Positions 7,088-16,078 are shown, counted from the first letter of the stretch. The stretch is 64,000 bases of DNA from Jatrophihabitans sp964252635 (GCF_964252635.1 NZ_CAXUNP010000006.1:55534-119533), one strand, 5' to 3'. The notes: generated by a model from the letters alone, not told the origin. Translations and numbers: made by a program.

Positions 7088-10000
7088 ATGCGCAGATGGA
7101 CCTCGATCGCGGCCGTAGCCGCCCTCTCCGCCGGTGCGCTCAGCGCCGTGGCGTTCGGCGCCGCGGGCCCGGCCACCGCCGCCAAGAAGGCGGAGCCGAT
7201 CTACCTCAACGCCAAGTACTCACCGGTCGAGCGGGCCACCGACCTCGTGTCGCGGATGACGATCGCCGAGAAGGCGGCGCAGATGGACAGCAGCCGCCCG
7301 CCCGCGATCTCGCGCCTCGGCGTGGCCGCGTGGGGCTGGTGGAACGAGTCCAACCACGGGGTGAACGCGCTGACGCTGACGCCGAAGGGCAACGCGACCA
7401 CGCTGACCAACACGACGTCCTACCCGTCGGACCTCTCGCTCGGCAGCACGTGGAACCGCAACCTCGTCTACCAGGAGGCCGGCCAGATCGGTGACGAGGC
7501 GCGCGACGTCGCCCCGTTCAACACCGAGAACCTGGACTTCTACGCACCGACCGTGAACCTCACGCGTGACCCGCGATGGGGCCGCAACGACGAGTCGTGG
7601 AGCGAGGACCCCACCCTGACGGCGGCCCTCGCCTCGCAGTATGTCGACGGCCTGCAGGGCCAGACCCAGAACGGCGTGCTGCCCAAGTCGGCCGACGGCT
7701 ACTACAAGGCCATCGCGACGCTCAAGCACTACGCCGCGAACAACAGCGAGGTGAACCGCCGCGACGGCACCTCGAACATGGACCAGCGCACGCTGCGCGA
7801 GTACTACACCGCGCAGTTCGCCAGCATCATCAACCAGAGCCACCCCGGTTCGATCATGAGCTCCTACAACGAGGTCAACGGGGTCCCGGCCGCGGCCAGC
7901 GTCCAGCTCATGGACACGCTCGCCCGGCAGACCTTCGGCTTCAACGGTTACTTCACCAGCGACTGCGACGCGATCTACGAGATCCAGGCGGGGCACCACT
8001 ACCAGCCGCCGCAGGCCTCCGCGCCGCTCGACCAGTACGGGCGCACCGCGTTCGCGAACTCGGCCGGTGAGGACCTGGACTGCAACGCCGGCTACGCCGA
8101 CCAGTACAACTACGGCAACACCATCCCCACCGCGCTCGGCCAGCACATCCAGACCGCGACGGACGTGTACAACCAGGGCGACGTCGACACCTCGGTGGTG
8201 CGTTTGTTCACCGCCCGTATCGAGACCGGTGAGTTCGACGGCGAGGGCAGCGTGCCGTGGGTCCAGGCCGCACGGACCCGCCTCGGCGGCAAGACCTGGG
8301 TCGACAGCGACGCCAACAACGCCGAGACCGAGACCCCGGACCGCTTGGCGCAGGCCCGGCAGTCCGCCGACCAGAGCATCACGCTGCTGAACAACAACAA
8401 GACCACCAAGGCGAACGGCAAGCCCGGCGCCAAGCTGCTCCCGCTCAAGGTGCCGAGCACCGGCGCGTACAAGATCGCCGTCATGGGTTACTTCGCCCAC
8501 CCGAGCGGCGGCCTGTTCCTCGGCGGTTACTCCAGCATCCAGGGCCCGTCGGGCCAGACCCACAACGTCGACACCTACCAGGGCCTCAAGTCCGCGGTGC
8601 AGGCCATCAACCCCGACGCGACCGTCGACTTCCTGCCCGGTGTCACCGGCGGGACGACCGCATCGACGCTGACCACGGTCGACCAGAACTCCATCAACGC
8701 CGCGAAGAACTACGACGCGGTCGTCGTGGTCGCCGGCACGGACAACACGACGTCGTCCGAGGACCACGACCGCAGCACCCTCGACCTCCCCGGCGCGCAG
8801 TCGTCGATGATCAGCCAGGCCGAGGCCGCCAACCCGAACACGGTCGTGTACCTCGAGACCGTCGGCCAGGTGAACCTGGGCAGCCTGCAGCAGAGCAGCC
8901 CCGCCCTGCTGTGGAGCTCCTACAACGGCCAGGAGCAGGGCAACGCGATCGCCGACGTCCTGCTCGGCAAGGTCAACCCGAGCGGCCACCTGCCGTTCGA
9001 CTGGTACAGCTCGGACAGCAACCTGCCGGCGATCACGGACTACACGATCCGCCCGACGGCGACGACCCAGGGCCGTACCTACCAGTACTACACAGGGCCG
9101 GTCAGCTACCCGTTCGGCTACGGGCAGAGCTACAGCAAGTTCGGGTACTCCGACATCACGCTGAACCGCAACGCGGTGACCGCTGACGGCACCATCACCG
9201 TCAAGGCCAAGGTCAAGAACAACGGGACGCAGGCCGGCTCGACCGTCCCGCAGCTCTACGTGACCACACCGTTCGAACCGGCCTCGGCCCAGCGCCCGAT
9301 CAAGCGGCTCGAGGGCTTCCAGCGGGTCACGCTGAACCCGGGTCAGGCCAAGACCGTGACGTTCAAGGTCAAGGCTTCGCAGCTCGCGTTCTTCAACGAG
9401 AAGGCGAACAAGTACGTGGTCGACCCGGGCCGCTACGGGTTGCAGGTCAGCTCGTCCAGCGCAGCCTCGGACGTGCAGCTGCACACCGCGGTCAAGATCT
9501 CGGGACGCATCAGCCAGACGCCGACCGTGCTGACGGCCAAGCCGATCGAGACCGGTGACAAGGCCCGCCAGGTCGCCCAGCGCGTGATGGTCGACATCAA
9601 CACGACCATCAACCCGCAGCTGACGGTGTCGATGAACGACCAGACGCTGTACGGCTACGTGACCAAGGGCCAGAGCAAGCCGCTGCCGGCCGGCCTCAAG
9701 GTGTCCTACACCTCCGACCGCAGCAAGGTCGTCCGCATCACCAAGCAGAACGCGATCAAGGCCGTGGGCTCGGGCATCGCCACCGTCACGGCGACGGTGC
9801 GCTACCACGGCGGCAGCGCGACGACGAGCTTCACCGTCGACGTCGCGCCGCTGCAGATCACCTCGGACGCGGCGGCAACCTTCCCGGTCGGCACCGCGGC
9901 CAGCTACACGGTGACGACCACCGCGATGCCGACCGCCAAGCTCCGCGAGTCGGGCTCGCTGCCCGCAGGCATCACCTTCACCGACAACGGTGACGGCACG

Positions 10001-10141
10001 GCGACGATCGCCAGCACCGGTGCGGCCCCGGCCGGGACCTACCCGGTGATCATCACGGCGAAGAACGGCGTATCGCGCACGGTGCGCGAGGCGTTCGTGA
10101 TCACCGTGGCCGCGCCGGCCAGCACCACCACCTCCCACTGA
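7088..10141 (+). CDS. secreted GH3 beta-xylosidase/beta-glucosidase
   Basis: A 1017-residue exported glycoside hydrolase. Signal peptide about 1-31, ending near GPATAA. The GH3 N-terminal barrel follows, with NLDFYAPTVNLTRDPRWGRN and the nucleophile Asp292 in TSDCDAI. The SDCDA form and the RDPRWGR block are typical of the beta-xylosidase branch of GH3. The GH3 C-terminal domain (GTDNTTSSEDHDRSTLDLPG) and an FN3-like domain (VPQLYV...LEGFQRV) come next. The C-terminal 200 residues look like Ig-like/Big-type repeats, perhaps for wall or polysaccharide contact. It releases xylose or glucose from the non-reducing end of oligosaccharides. Its stop overlaps the reading frame leading into the GH8 gene, so the two form an operon under the ROK regulator. 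Confidence 0.93.
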   Translation: MRRWTSIAAVAALSAGALSAVAFGAAGPATAAKKAEPIYLNAKYSPVERATDLVSRMTIAEKAAQMDSSRPPAISRLGVAAWGWWNESNHGVNALTLTPKGNATTLTNTTSYPSDLSLGSTWNRNLVYQEAGQIGDEARDVAPFNTENLDFYAPTVNLTRDPRWGRNDESWSEDPTLTAALASQYVDGLQGQTQNGVLPKSADGYYKAIATLKHYAANNSEVNRRDGTSNMDQRTLREYYTAQFASIINQSHPGSIMSSYNEVNGVPAAASVQLMDTLARQTFGFNGYFTSDCDAIYEIQAGHHYQPPQASAPLDQYGRTAFANSAGEDLDCNAGYADQYNYGNTIPTALGQHIQTATDVYNQGDVDTSVVRLFTARIETGEFDGEGSVPWVQAARTRLGGKTWVDSDANNAETETPDRLAQARQSADQSITLLNNNKTTKANGKPGAKLLPLKVPSTGAYKIAVMGYFAHPSGGLFLGGYSSIQGPSGQTHNVDTYQGLKSAVQAINPDATVDFLPGVTGGTTASTLTTVDQNSINAAKNYDAVVVVAGTDNTTSSEDHDRSTLDLPGAQSSMISQAEAANPNTVVYLETVGQVNLGSLQQSSPALLWSSYNGQEQGNAIADVLLGKVNPSGHLPFDWYSSDSNLPAITDYTIRPTATTQGRTYQYYTGPVSYPFGYGQSYSKFGYSDITLNRNAVTADGTITVKAKVKNNGTQAGSTVPQLYVTTPFEPASAQRPIKRLEGFQRVTLNPGQAKTVTFKVKASQLAFFNEKANKYVVDPGRYGLQVSSSSAASDVQLHTAVKISGRISQTPTVLTAKPIETGDKARQVAQRVMVDINTTINPQLTVSMNDQTLYGYVTKGQSKPLPAGLKVSYTSDRSKVVRITKQNAIKAVGSGIATVTATVRYHGGSATTSFTVDVAPLQITSDAAATFPVGTAASYTVTTTAMPTAKLRESGSLPAGITFTDNGDGTATIASTGAAPAGTYPVIITAKNGVSRTVREAFVITVAAPASTTTSH

Positions 10142-10161
10142 TGACCCGACAGGAAGCGATG

Positions 10162-11448
10162 ATGAGACGAATTGCCAAGGCCGCCGTGGCGACCGTGTCG
10201 GCCGCCGCGCTGGTGACCGCCGCCGCGGCCACCCCGGCGTCGGCACAGACCGCGTCGCACGGCAAGGGCGCGGTCAGCACCGGTGTCTACACGAACCTGT
10301 TCGCGCAGACCGGCTACAGCAAGAAAGCGATCAAGACCAAGCTCAACGCGGCGTGGACGCAGCTGTTCCACGGCGACCCGGGCACCCAGGCCAACCGTTA
10401 CGACGGGCAGTCGATCTTCTACCACCTCAACGACACCGAGGCGTACGTGGAGGACATCGGCAACCAGGACGTGCGTAGCGAGGGCATGGGCTACGCGATG
10501 ATGATCTCGGTGCAGCTGAACCACCGCGACGACTTCGACGCGTTGTGGCGCTTCGCCCAGGACAAGATGCAGCTGAAGTCCGGCGGCGAGAAGAACCTGT
10601 TCGCGTGGCACACCAAGACCGACGGAAGCGTCATCTCGACGGCGGTCGCGCCCGACGGCGACCAGTGGATGGCGGCGGCCCTGTACTTCGCGGGCCAGCG
10701 CTGGTCCGGCGGTACAGGAGTGCTGAACTACGGGTCGCAGGCCGAGAAGATCCTGCACGCGATGTGGCACTCGTCGGACAACGGCGGCGTCAACGTCTTC
10801 AACAGCAGCAACTACCTGCCGACGTTCTCGCCGCCCGGAGCGGTGAACTACACCGACGCGTCCTACGCGCTGCCGGCGTTCTACCGCAACTTCGCCAAGG
10901 CCGACCCGACCGACAAGGACCTGTGGCAGCACGCGGCCACGGCCGGGGAGAACCTGTTGCACAACGCGCCGAACGCCACCACGGGTCTGGCGCCCTGCTA
11001 CAGCAACTTCGACGGCTCGCCGTTCCTCTACCCGGGTCAGTCACCGACGGACGACAGCTACAACCACACCTTCCAGGAGGACGCCTGGCGGGTGATCGCC
11101 AACGCGAACGTCGACGCGCAGTGGTACGGCGTGAAGAAGTGGCAGACCACGTACTCGAACACGCTCGAGAAGTTCTTCGTGCACCAGGGCGTACAGACCT
11201 ACGTGAGCCGCTACCACCTCGACGGCACCCCGTTGGCTGCCGGCCAGAACACCTACGAGCCGGCGCACGCGCAGGGGCTGGTCGCGATGAACGCCACCTC
11301 GGCGCTCTCGGCCACGAACAAGCACCGGGCCGACTTCGTGCGTGACCTCTGGAACACGGCCACGCCGAGCGGCCAGGCCCGGTACTACGACGGGATGCTC
11401 TACCTGCTCGGGATGCTGTACAGCAGCGGTAACTTCCGCGCCTACTGA
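10162..11448 (+). CDS. secreted GH8 exo-oligoxylanase/endoglucanase
   Basis: A 428-residue exported GH8 enzyme. Signal peptide about 1-29 (ends TPASAQ). SEGMGYAMMISVQL holds the likely catalytic acid Glu, and APDGDQWMAAALYFAGQRW matches the GH8 signature region. Length and motifs resemble reducing-end xylose-releasing exo-oligoxylanases, though GH8 also includes cellulases and chitosanases. The ATG at 10162 is chosen because AGGAA (10151-10155) lies 6 nt before it; ATGs at 10141 and 10159 are in frame. Paired with the GH3 enzyme it would cut xylo-oligomers from both ends. A strong hairpin follows the gene. Confidence 0.9.
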   Translation: MRRIAKAAVATVSAAALVTAAAATPASAQTASHGKGAVSTGVYTNLFAQTGYSKKAIKTKLNAAWTQLFHGDPGTQANRYDGQSIFYHLNDTEAYVEDIGNQDVRSEGMGYAMMISVQLNHRDDFDALWRFAQDKMQLKSGGEKNLFAWHTKTDGSVISTAVAPDGDQWMAAALYFAGQRWSGGTGVLNYGSQAEKILHAMWHSSDNGGVNVFNSSNYLPTFSPPGAVNYTDASYALPAFYRNFAKADPTDKDLWQHAATAGENLLHNAPNATTGLAPCYSNFDGSPFLYPGQSPTDDSYNHTFQEDAWRVIANANVDAQWYGVKKWQTTYSNTLEKFFVHQGVQTYVSRYHLDGTPLAAGQNTYEPAHAQGLVAMNATSALSATNKHRADFVRDLWNTATPSGQARYYDGMLYLLGMLYSSGNFRAY

Positions 11449-11463
11449 GTCGACTGGAGGAAA

Positions 11464-11493
11464 TGCCGCGCCGGCCAAACGGCAGGCGCGGCA
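11464..11493 (+). terminator. hairpin terminator after GH8 gene
   Basis: TGCCGCGCC pairs perfectly with GGCGCGGCA (9 bp). Inside the loop GCC-AAAC-GGC forms a further 3 bp. It begins 15 nt after the GH8 stop. There is no T-run, as is common for high-GC terminators. Confidence 0.6.
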
Positions 11494-11639
11494 ATTAGCT
11501 GTGCGGGGGTAGGCCGTGCGCGTAAGGGGGCCAACCCCCCCCGCCCCNNNNNNNNNNCAACTGCCCCCCCGGCCGCAACGCCCGCCCCGCCCCCCCGCCT
11601 GGCGCGGCATTTCGCTGTCCGGGGGTCGGCCGTGCGCGT
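11485..11639. repeat. imperfect 39-bp direct repeat flanking an assembly gap
   Basis: 11485-11523 and 11601-11639 match at 35 of 39 positions (ggcgcggca...ggccgtgcgcgt). Ten Ns lie between them at 11548-11557, inside C-rich DNA with GGGGG-CCAA-CCCCC (11526-11539) capable of a hairpin. The real length of the gap is unknown. The second copy may be half of another terminator-like hairpin. Confidence 0.75.
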
Positions 11640-11759
11640 CAGGTGCCGAACCCACGCAGCCGCCTACGCAGCCGCCCGCGCTGCCGCCCGCGTAGGCCAC
11701 GGTGGGAGACCGGCCGAGTAGCGTCCGCACGTCCCACCGTCCGTTCGACAGGAGTGCTC

Positions 11760-12266
11760 GTGGCCGGCACCGAATCACCCGTCCCGACGATCGCCGAGCT
11801 GGAGGAGCAGGAGTCGCGGCTGGAGTTCACCCACTTCGACAACCTCGACGCCTGGAACCTCGGCGTGCGGCTCGTCGGCCTCGCGACGGAGCGCGCGCTT
11901 CCGGTCGCGATCGACATCCGCCGGCACGGCCAGCAGCTGTTCCACGCCGCGCTGCCGGGCACGACACCGGAGAACGACGCGTGGATCGAGCGCAAGATCC
12001 GGGTGGTCGATCGCTTCGCCGCGGCCTCGTTGCTGGTCCGCCTGCGGCTGGCCGAGTCGGGGCAGGCCCTCGACGCGGGTCTCGGCGTGGACCCGGCGCA
12101 GTACGCCGCGCACGGCGGCTGCGTCCCGCTGCGCATCCGGGGCGTCGGGGTCGTCGGCACCGTCACCGTGTCCGGGCTGCCCCAGGTCCAGGACCACGCG
12201 CTCGTCGTCGAGGCGCTCGAGGGCGCGTTGGCCGCCGCCACCGGAACGCACCGGCCTGAGGAATAG
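11760..12266 (+). CDS. UPF0303 / heme-degrading-domain (HbpS-like) protein
   Basis: A 168-residue cytoplasmic protein of the UPF0303/DUF336-like group, related to HbpS and to yeast Ybr137w. Recognisable features are the N-terminal ELEEQESRLEFTHFDNLDAW, the middle DIRRHGQQLFHAALPGTTP followed by WIERKIRVVDRF, and a C-terminal GVGVVGTVTVSGLPQVQDH. Relatives bind heme or act in stress responses; the biochemical role is unsettled. The GTG start at 11760 is fixed by AGGAG (11750-11754) 5 nt upstream. The frame stays open upstream, but no start there has a ribosome-binding site. It stands alone. Confidence 0.82.
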   Translation: MAGTESPVPTIAELEEQESRLEFTHFDNLDAWNLGVRLVGLATERALPVAIDIRRHGQQLFHAALPGTTPENDAWIERKIRVVDRFAAASLLVRLRLAESGQALDAGLGVDPAQYAAHGGCVPLRIRGVGVVGTVTVSGLPQVQDHALVVEALEGALAAATGTHRPEE

Positions 12267-12513
12267 CGACGACCGCGACGGTCCCCGATCGACGACGGCG
12301 TCGCGAACGGTGTGAAGCTTTCGTTCAGCGCACACGTGCGCGGGCTGCTATGTTCAGCGAGGCGTCGGGCAAAGGCGCGAGAGCTCTGGGATTTCACCCG
12401 ACCGCACGAGCGGTTCCGTGCCTTTCATTGCCCTGTCACGAAGTGTGACCACGCCGGGGTACCCGGACGTGACTTTCCCGGCCGGGGGGCGGGTCCGAAG
12501 ACAGGCGTGCCTC
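12267..12513. other. intergenic leader of ice-binding gene
   Basis: About 250 bp without a convincing gene. It contains a short palindrome, GTCAC-GAAGT-GTGAC (12435-12449), about 65 bp before the ATG of the ice-binding gene, which could be an operator. The open frame from 12418 lacks a ribosome-binding site and is probably untranslated leader. Confidence 0.4.
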
Positions 12514-13797
12514 ATGGGCTTCCCCACCCCTTCGCAATCCACCGCGGCCTCCGCCGGCTCCACCCGGCGACCGGCCTTCCGACGACTGGCCGGGACACTG
12601 GCCGCAACGACGAGCGTCGCGCTGCTGATCGCCTTCGGGACAGCGGGTTCCGCGGCAGCGGCCGGCGCCCAGGTCGATCTCGGCACCGTCGCGGCGTACT
12701 CGGTGTTGGGCGGCCAGACCGTGACCAACACCGGGCCCAGCCGGTTGAACAACGATCTGGGTGTCAGCCCCGGCACCGCCATCACCGGCTTCCCGCCAGG
12801 ACGGACCGCCGGCGCCACCCACGCCGCCGACGCTCCGGCCGAGCAGGCCCAATCAGATCTGACCATTGCCTACAACGATGCCGCGGGTCGCGCCAAGACG
12901 GCGAGCGTGGCCGGTGACCTGGTCGGACGCACCCTGACCAGCGGGGTCTACAACTCGACCGGACCACTGTCGTTGAGCGGCACGCTCACCCTGAACGGTC
13001 AGGGCGACCCGAATGCGGTCTTCATCTTCCAGGTCGCCTCCACGCTGATCACGGCCTCGGCCAGCTACATCAACATGATCAACGGCGCGCAGGCGTGCAA
13101 CGTCTTCTGGCAGGTGGGCAGTTCCGCGACGTTGGGCACCGCGTCGGTGTTCCGCGGAAGCATCCTCGCGCTCACCTCGATCTCGGTCACCACGGACACC
13201 GTCGTCCAGGGCCGCGCGTTGGCTCGCAACGGCGCCGTCACCCTCGACAACGACACCTTCACCTCGCCGGCCTGCGGCACGACGGTCGAGGCCACTCCGA
13301 GCACCACCACCGCGTCCGTCACCCCGTCGACGACCGCCACCGGCGGCACCGCCACCGTAACGGCCACCGTCACCGGCGCCGGCTCCCCGACCGGAACGGT
13401 CGTGTTCACCAGCGGCGGCACGCAGGTCGGTTCCGCGCCCGTCGACAGCACCGGGCACGCCACCGTGACGATCCCTGCGGGTGATCGCGCCGGCACGAAG
13501 ACCATCACCGCTACCTACACGGGCAGCACGACCCTGCTGCCGTCGACGTCGCGCCCGACCTCGCTGACTGTTCGCGCCGCCCCGTCCTCCGGGTCGTCGA
13601 CGAGCCCTGGGTCCCCAGGGGTTACGGGCGGCGGTACGTCACCCGGCACGCCGTCGCCCTCCGCGACGTCGCCGCTTGCCTCCACCGGAACGACGCACCT
13701 GGCTGCGTTGATCTCAGCCGCTGTCGCGCTGATGGCGCTGGGCGGGGTGTTGAGCTGGACGGGCCGAGGGCGACGCCGCGCACACCACCGCCGATAG
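12514..13797 (+). CDS. ice-binding (DUF3494) protein with Ig-like domain and LAxTG sorting signal
   Basis: A 427-residue surface protein. Signal peptide about 1-50, ending in GSAAAAGAQ. A DUF3494 ice-binding beta-solenoid spans about 50-255 (AAYSVLGGQTVTNTG, LGVSPGTAITGFPPG, ACNVFWQVGSSATLGT, LDNDTFTSPAC). An Ig-like Big_3 domain follows (about 262-350; GSPTGTVVFTSGGTQVGSAP). A Ser/Pro/Thr-rich linker leads to LASTG (about 388-392), a hydrophobic helix and an RGRRRAHHRR tail, the layout of a sortase substrate of the LAxTG class. Family members bind ice or act as adhesins. Expected location: linked to the cell wall. Confidence 0.88.
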   Translation: MGFPTPSQSTAASAGSTRRPAFRRLAGTLAATTSVALLIAFGTAGSAAAAGAQVDLGTVAAYSVLGGQTVTNTGPSRLNNDLGVSPGTAITGFPPGRTAGATHAADAPAEQAQSDLTIAYNDAAGRAKTASVAGDLVGRTLTSGVYNSTGPLSLSGTLTLNGQGDPNAVFIFQVASTLITASASYINMINGAQACNVFWQVGSSATLGTASVFRGSILALTSISVTTDTVVQGRALARNGAVTLDNDTFTSPACGTTVEATPSTTTASVTPSTTATGGTATVTATVTGAGSPTGTVVFTSGGTQVGSAPVDSTGHATVTIPAGDRAGTKTITATYTGSTTLLPSTSRPTSLTVRAAPSSGSSTSPGSPGVTGGGTSPGTPSPSATSPLASTGTTHLAALISAAVALMALGGVLSWTGRGRRRAHHRR

Positions 13798-13829
13798 ACG
13801 TTCCCTCGTTCGATGCGGACCCGGATCGG

Positions 13830-14858
13830 TCAACGCGGCTGGCGGACCGCTCTGGCGCGGACGGACGCCGGCACCGAAGCGGTCTGCCTCTGCTCGATCA
13901 GGGTCTCGGTGTAGTGGGAGCGCTCGGCCCGGCAGACGTTCGGGTCGGCGACCGGGGCTTCGCTCTTGCGCGGCGGGTCGGGCGGACAGGAGCCTGCGGC
14001 GAGGTCCAGGTCGATCTCGGTCTCGAGCAGCTCGGTGCTGTGCGGGTCGAAATACAGCGACTCCTTCTCACCGGGCCGGTAGGTGGGGTCCACGAAGTCG
14101 GCGCGGACGGCTGGCCGCCCCAGTGAGTCGGTGGTGGTGCTGGTCGTCACGCGCCCGGTGTGTTGCAGCACCGTGAGCGCCGCGGCACGCAGGTCCGGTG
14201 AGGCCCAGCCCGACCCGACGATGGTCTGGACGTAGTCGAAGACCGCCTCATCCGTAGACGTGCTGCCGCTGACATGAGCTCGCAGCGTCCGCTCCAGGGC
14301 GACGGGATCTGTCGGCAGGTGGCTCAGCGTGCGCGGCGTCGGGTCCTCGAAGTCACCGGTGCCGGGAGCGAACAGCAGGTACGAGACGCTGCCGTCGTGC
14401 TCGGTGTCCCTGCGCCAGACGCGGCCGCGACCGTCGGTCCAGCTCTCCTGGACGGCCGTCCCGCCGTCTTCGGTGTCATGGCGGACGACGTGCCAGTAAC
14501 CGCCGGTCACCAGTGCCGGAGCCACCCGCGCTCGCGCAGCGAGCAGGACGAACTGGTTGCGCGTCGGGCTGACCGCTGGGCTCGAGGCGGGTGACGGGTG
14601 GTTCGCCTCCGGATTGTGACCTGCGGTTCTGCTCGTAGCGTTGCCGACCAGTGCCACGCCGGCGACCACGGCCACTACGGCCGCCGCGGCGAGACCGCCG
14701 GTGAGCGTCGCCGGCTTCCACCGCAGGCGCATCGACGTCGCGGTCTGCGCACGATCGAAGACAGCCGCGCGACGGTCGGCAGGCCATAGATCGTCGAGCT
14801 GCTCGTCGGTGGGCCGGTACCCGGACACGACACTGACGGGATCGAAGGGGTGGCTCAT
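13830..14858 (-). CDS. CU044_5270-like membrane protein, partner of ECF sigma factor
   Basis: A 342-residue protein with a charged cytoplasmic N-terminus (about 1-48; includes YRPTDEQLDDLWP), one transmembrane helix (about 55-75) and a large outside domain. This plan matches the CU044_5270 family often encoded directly downstream of actinobacterial ECF sigma factors. The start overlaps the sigma-factor stop (ATGA at 14855-14858), so translation is coupled. I infer an anti-sigma or signal-sensing role; no zinc-binding HxxxCxxC motif is visible. Confidence 0.75.
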   Translation of the reverse strand: MSHPFDPVSVVSGYRPTDEQLDDLWPADRRAAVFDRAQTATSMRLRWKPATLTGGLAAAAVVAVVAGVALVGNATSRTAGHNPEANHPSPASSPAVSPTRNQFVLLAARARVAPALVTGGYWHVVRHDTEDGGTAVQESWTDGRGRVWRRDTEHDGSVSYLLFAPGTGDFEDPTPRTLSHLPTDPVALERTLRAHVSGSTSTDEAVFDYVQTIVGSGWASPDLRAAALTVLQHTGRVTTSTTTDSLGRPAVRADFVDPTYRPGEKESLYFDPHSTELLETEIDLDLAAGSCPPDPPRKSEAPVADPNVCRAERSHYTETLIEQRQTASVPASVRARAVRQPR

Positions 14859-15382
14859 CAGGCTTGCTCCAGATCCGTGAGATGCGCAGAAGCCATGTGG
14901 TGAAGTCGCTGCCGCGCCCGTTGGAGGCGAACGGTGAAGGCATGCGGGGAGCACCCGGCCACCGTCGCCGCCTGGACGGCGGTCAGGCCGTCCCAGGCGA
15001 CGAGCAGCACCGCCTCCCGTTCGAGGTCGGTGAGTGCGGCGAGCGCCGACAGCACGTCCTGGCGGGCCAGCACGGCGCTGTCGGCAGACGACACCGGCGC
15101 CGCTAACCGCTCCAACGCCATCAGCTCCAGGGTCAGACGGGCCGACCGTGCCGTGGTGCGCCGCCGGTTCGCGATGGTGTTCCTGGCGACCACCAGCAAC
15201 CAAGGAAGAGGGTCGTCAACAGGGACGTCGGGCAGGCGGCGCCACGCCACCAGGAAGGTGTCGGCGACGACGTCGTCCGCTCCCGACGCGTCCGTCTGCC
15301 GGCGCGCGAAGGCGTAGACGCGGGTACTGCACTCGGCGAACAGCTCGGTGAACCTCTGATGGTCCCTGCTGCGCACCCTCAC
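14858..15382 (-). CDS. ECF RNA polymerase sigma factor
   Basis: A 174-residue group 4 sigma factor. Region 2 lies at about 10-75 (FTELFAECSTRVYAFARRQT, DVVADTFLVAWRRLPD) and region 4 at about 110-165 (LERE AVLLVAWDGLTAVQAATVAGCSPHAF). The start is a GTG with no strong ribosome-binding site. It is coupled to the downstream membrane protein by a 4-bp overlap. Its upstream side faces the tRNA-Lys island, whose outermost remnant begins about 85 bp away, so the promoter region may have been altered by the insertions. Target genes unknown. Confidence 0.88.
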   Translation of the reverse strand: MRVRSRDHQRFTELFAECSTRVYAFARRQTDASGADDVVADTFLVAWRRLPDVPVDDPLPWLLVVARNTIANRRRTTARSARLTLELMALERLAAPVSSADSAVLARQDVLSALAALTDLEREAVLLVAWDGLTAVQAATVAGCSPHAFTVRLQRARQRLHHMASAHLTDLEQA

Positions 15383-15466
15383 AATGAGTACTGTCCGCCA
15401 CCACCGGATAAGTCACACCGGCCCGACGATCAGACCCCGGCGTGTGGCGCGCTCGGTAGGTCAGCT

Positions 15467-15537
15467 GCGGACTCTTTGCGTACCAAGCTGAGTTGATCAT
15501 GTTTCCGGAGCTGGACCGAGACGCTGCAGGCCGGTGA
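15467..15537 (+). pseudogene. C-terminal remnant of a tRNA-Lys integrase
   Basis: Only the last codons of an integrase gene remain. One frame reads AADSLRTK and another ELIMFPELDRDAAGR*, closely matching the tail of the intact-length integrase copy at the right end (ELIMFPELDRDAAGQ). It lies immediately left of the tRNA fragment, where an older element would leave its integrase tail. This indicates an earlier integration at the same tRNA. Confidence 0.65.
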
Positions 15538-15598
15538 TTACGGGGGAAATATGAGTGGGCCCCGTCGGGCTCGAACCGACGACCTACGGATTAAAAGT
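15490..15598. repeat. left terminal duplication (att-type) of island
   Basis: 109 bp matching 20521-20629 with four mismatches. The last 50 bp (15549-15598) are identical and include the 3' 43 nt of tRNA-Lys. Sequence diverges abruptly inside the anticodon-stem region, as expected at an integrase crossover site. Confidence 0.88.
15556..15598 (-). pseudogene. tRNA-Lys 3' fragment (att site)
   Basis: 43 nt identical to the 3' part of the tRNA-Lys gene at 20587-20629, from the discriminator base through the T and variable arms to the anticodon loop. The 5' half is missing, so no functional tRNA can be made. Confidence 0.88.
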
Positions 15599-16078
15599 GT
15601 CATGCGCAGGCTCTTTGGCGCTCCCAGAGATTCGGGCTCAAGTGCCTGCAGGTCCCAGCTTCGCTGGGCTACGTTGTGTTGGCCCGTGTTGGCCGATCAC
15701 GGCTCGTGACGGCCAGTTATGAACCTCTTGCGGACTTTTTGCGGACCAGATCAAGATCATCCTCACCAAGGAGCCGAAGATGCCTCGATCGGCTTCGACC
15801 GAGGTTCTGACCTCCTCAAGTCCGCGAGTCGTAAAAGCGGCCCCAGCCGCGTGGGACCGCTGCGCCATGGCCGCCACGCTCGATTGTCCGCGCCACTGTG
15901 GTCGATGAGTCGACCCTGACAGCGAGTCCGAGCGATCGTCGATCCGCTGCCCGGAACGGGAACCGGTGCCACCCGCCTTCCGTTGCGTTAATGTAAGGCC
16001 ATCTAAGTTAGGGAGCCGTCACATCACGCAGATGAGCCGAGGGGCGGCTACAGTCCGAGTTCGTGAGAGGCGGGTCGA
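15599..16078. other. gene-poor debris inside island left end
   Basis: About 480 bp without a credible gene. It holds a hairpin, CCCAGC-TTC-GCTGGG (15654-15668). A second tract at 15727-15747 would encode LADFLRT, the typical end of actinobacterial tyrosine integrases. It is probably scar material from earlier elements. Confidence 0.55.
16049..16054 (+). promoter_or_regulatory. -10 element of three-gene cassette
   Basis: TACAGT, 24 nt before the ATG at 16079. A start about 7 nt downstream would give a leader of about 18 nt containing GAGAGGCGGG as ribosome-binding site. Confidence 0.35.

Noticed and set aside
7220..10246. 1008-codon minus-strand frame opposite GH3
   Set aside because: Antisense shadow typical of high-GC DNA; the GH3 motifs and signal peptide are on the plus strand.
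12418..12513. Longer N-terminus for the ice-binding protein
   Set aside because: The extra 32 residues precede a complete signal peptide and have no ribosome-binding site.
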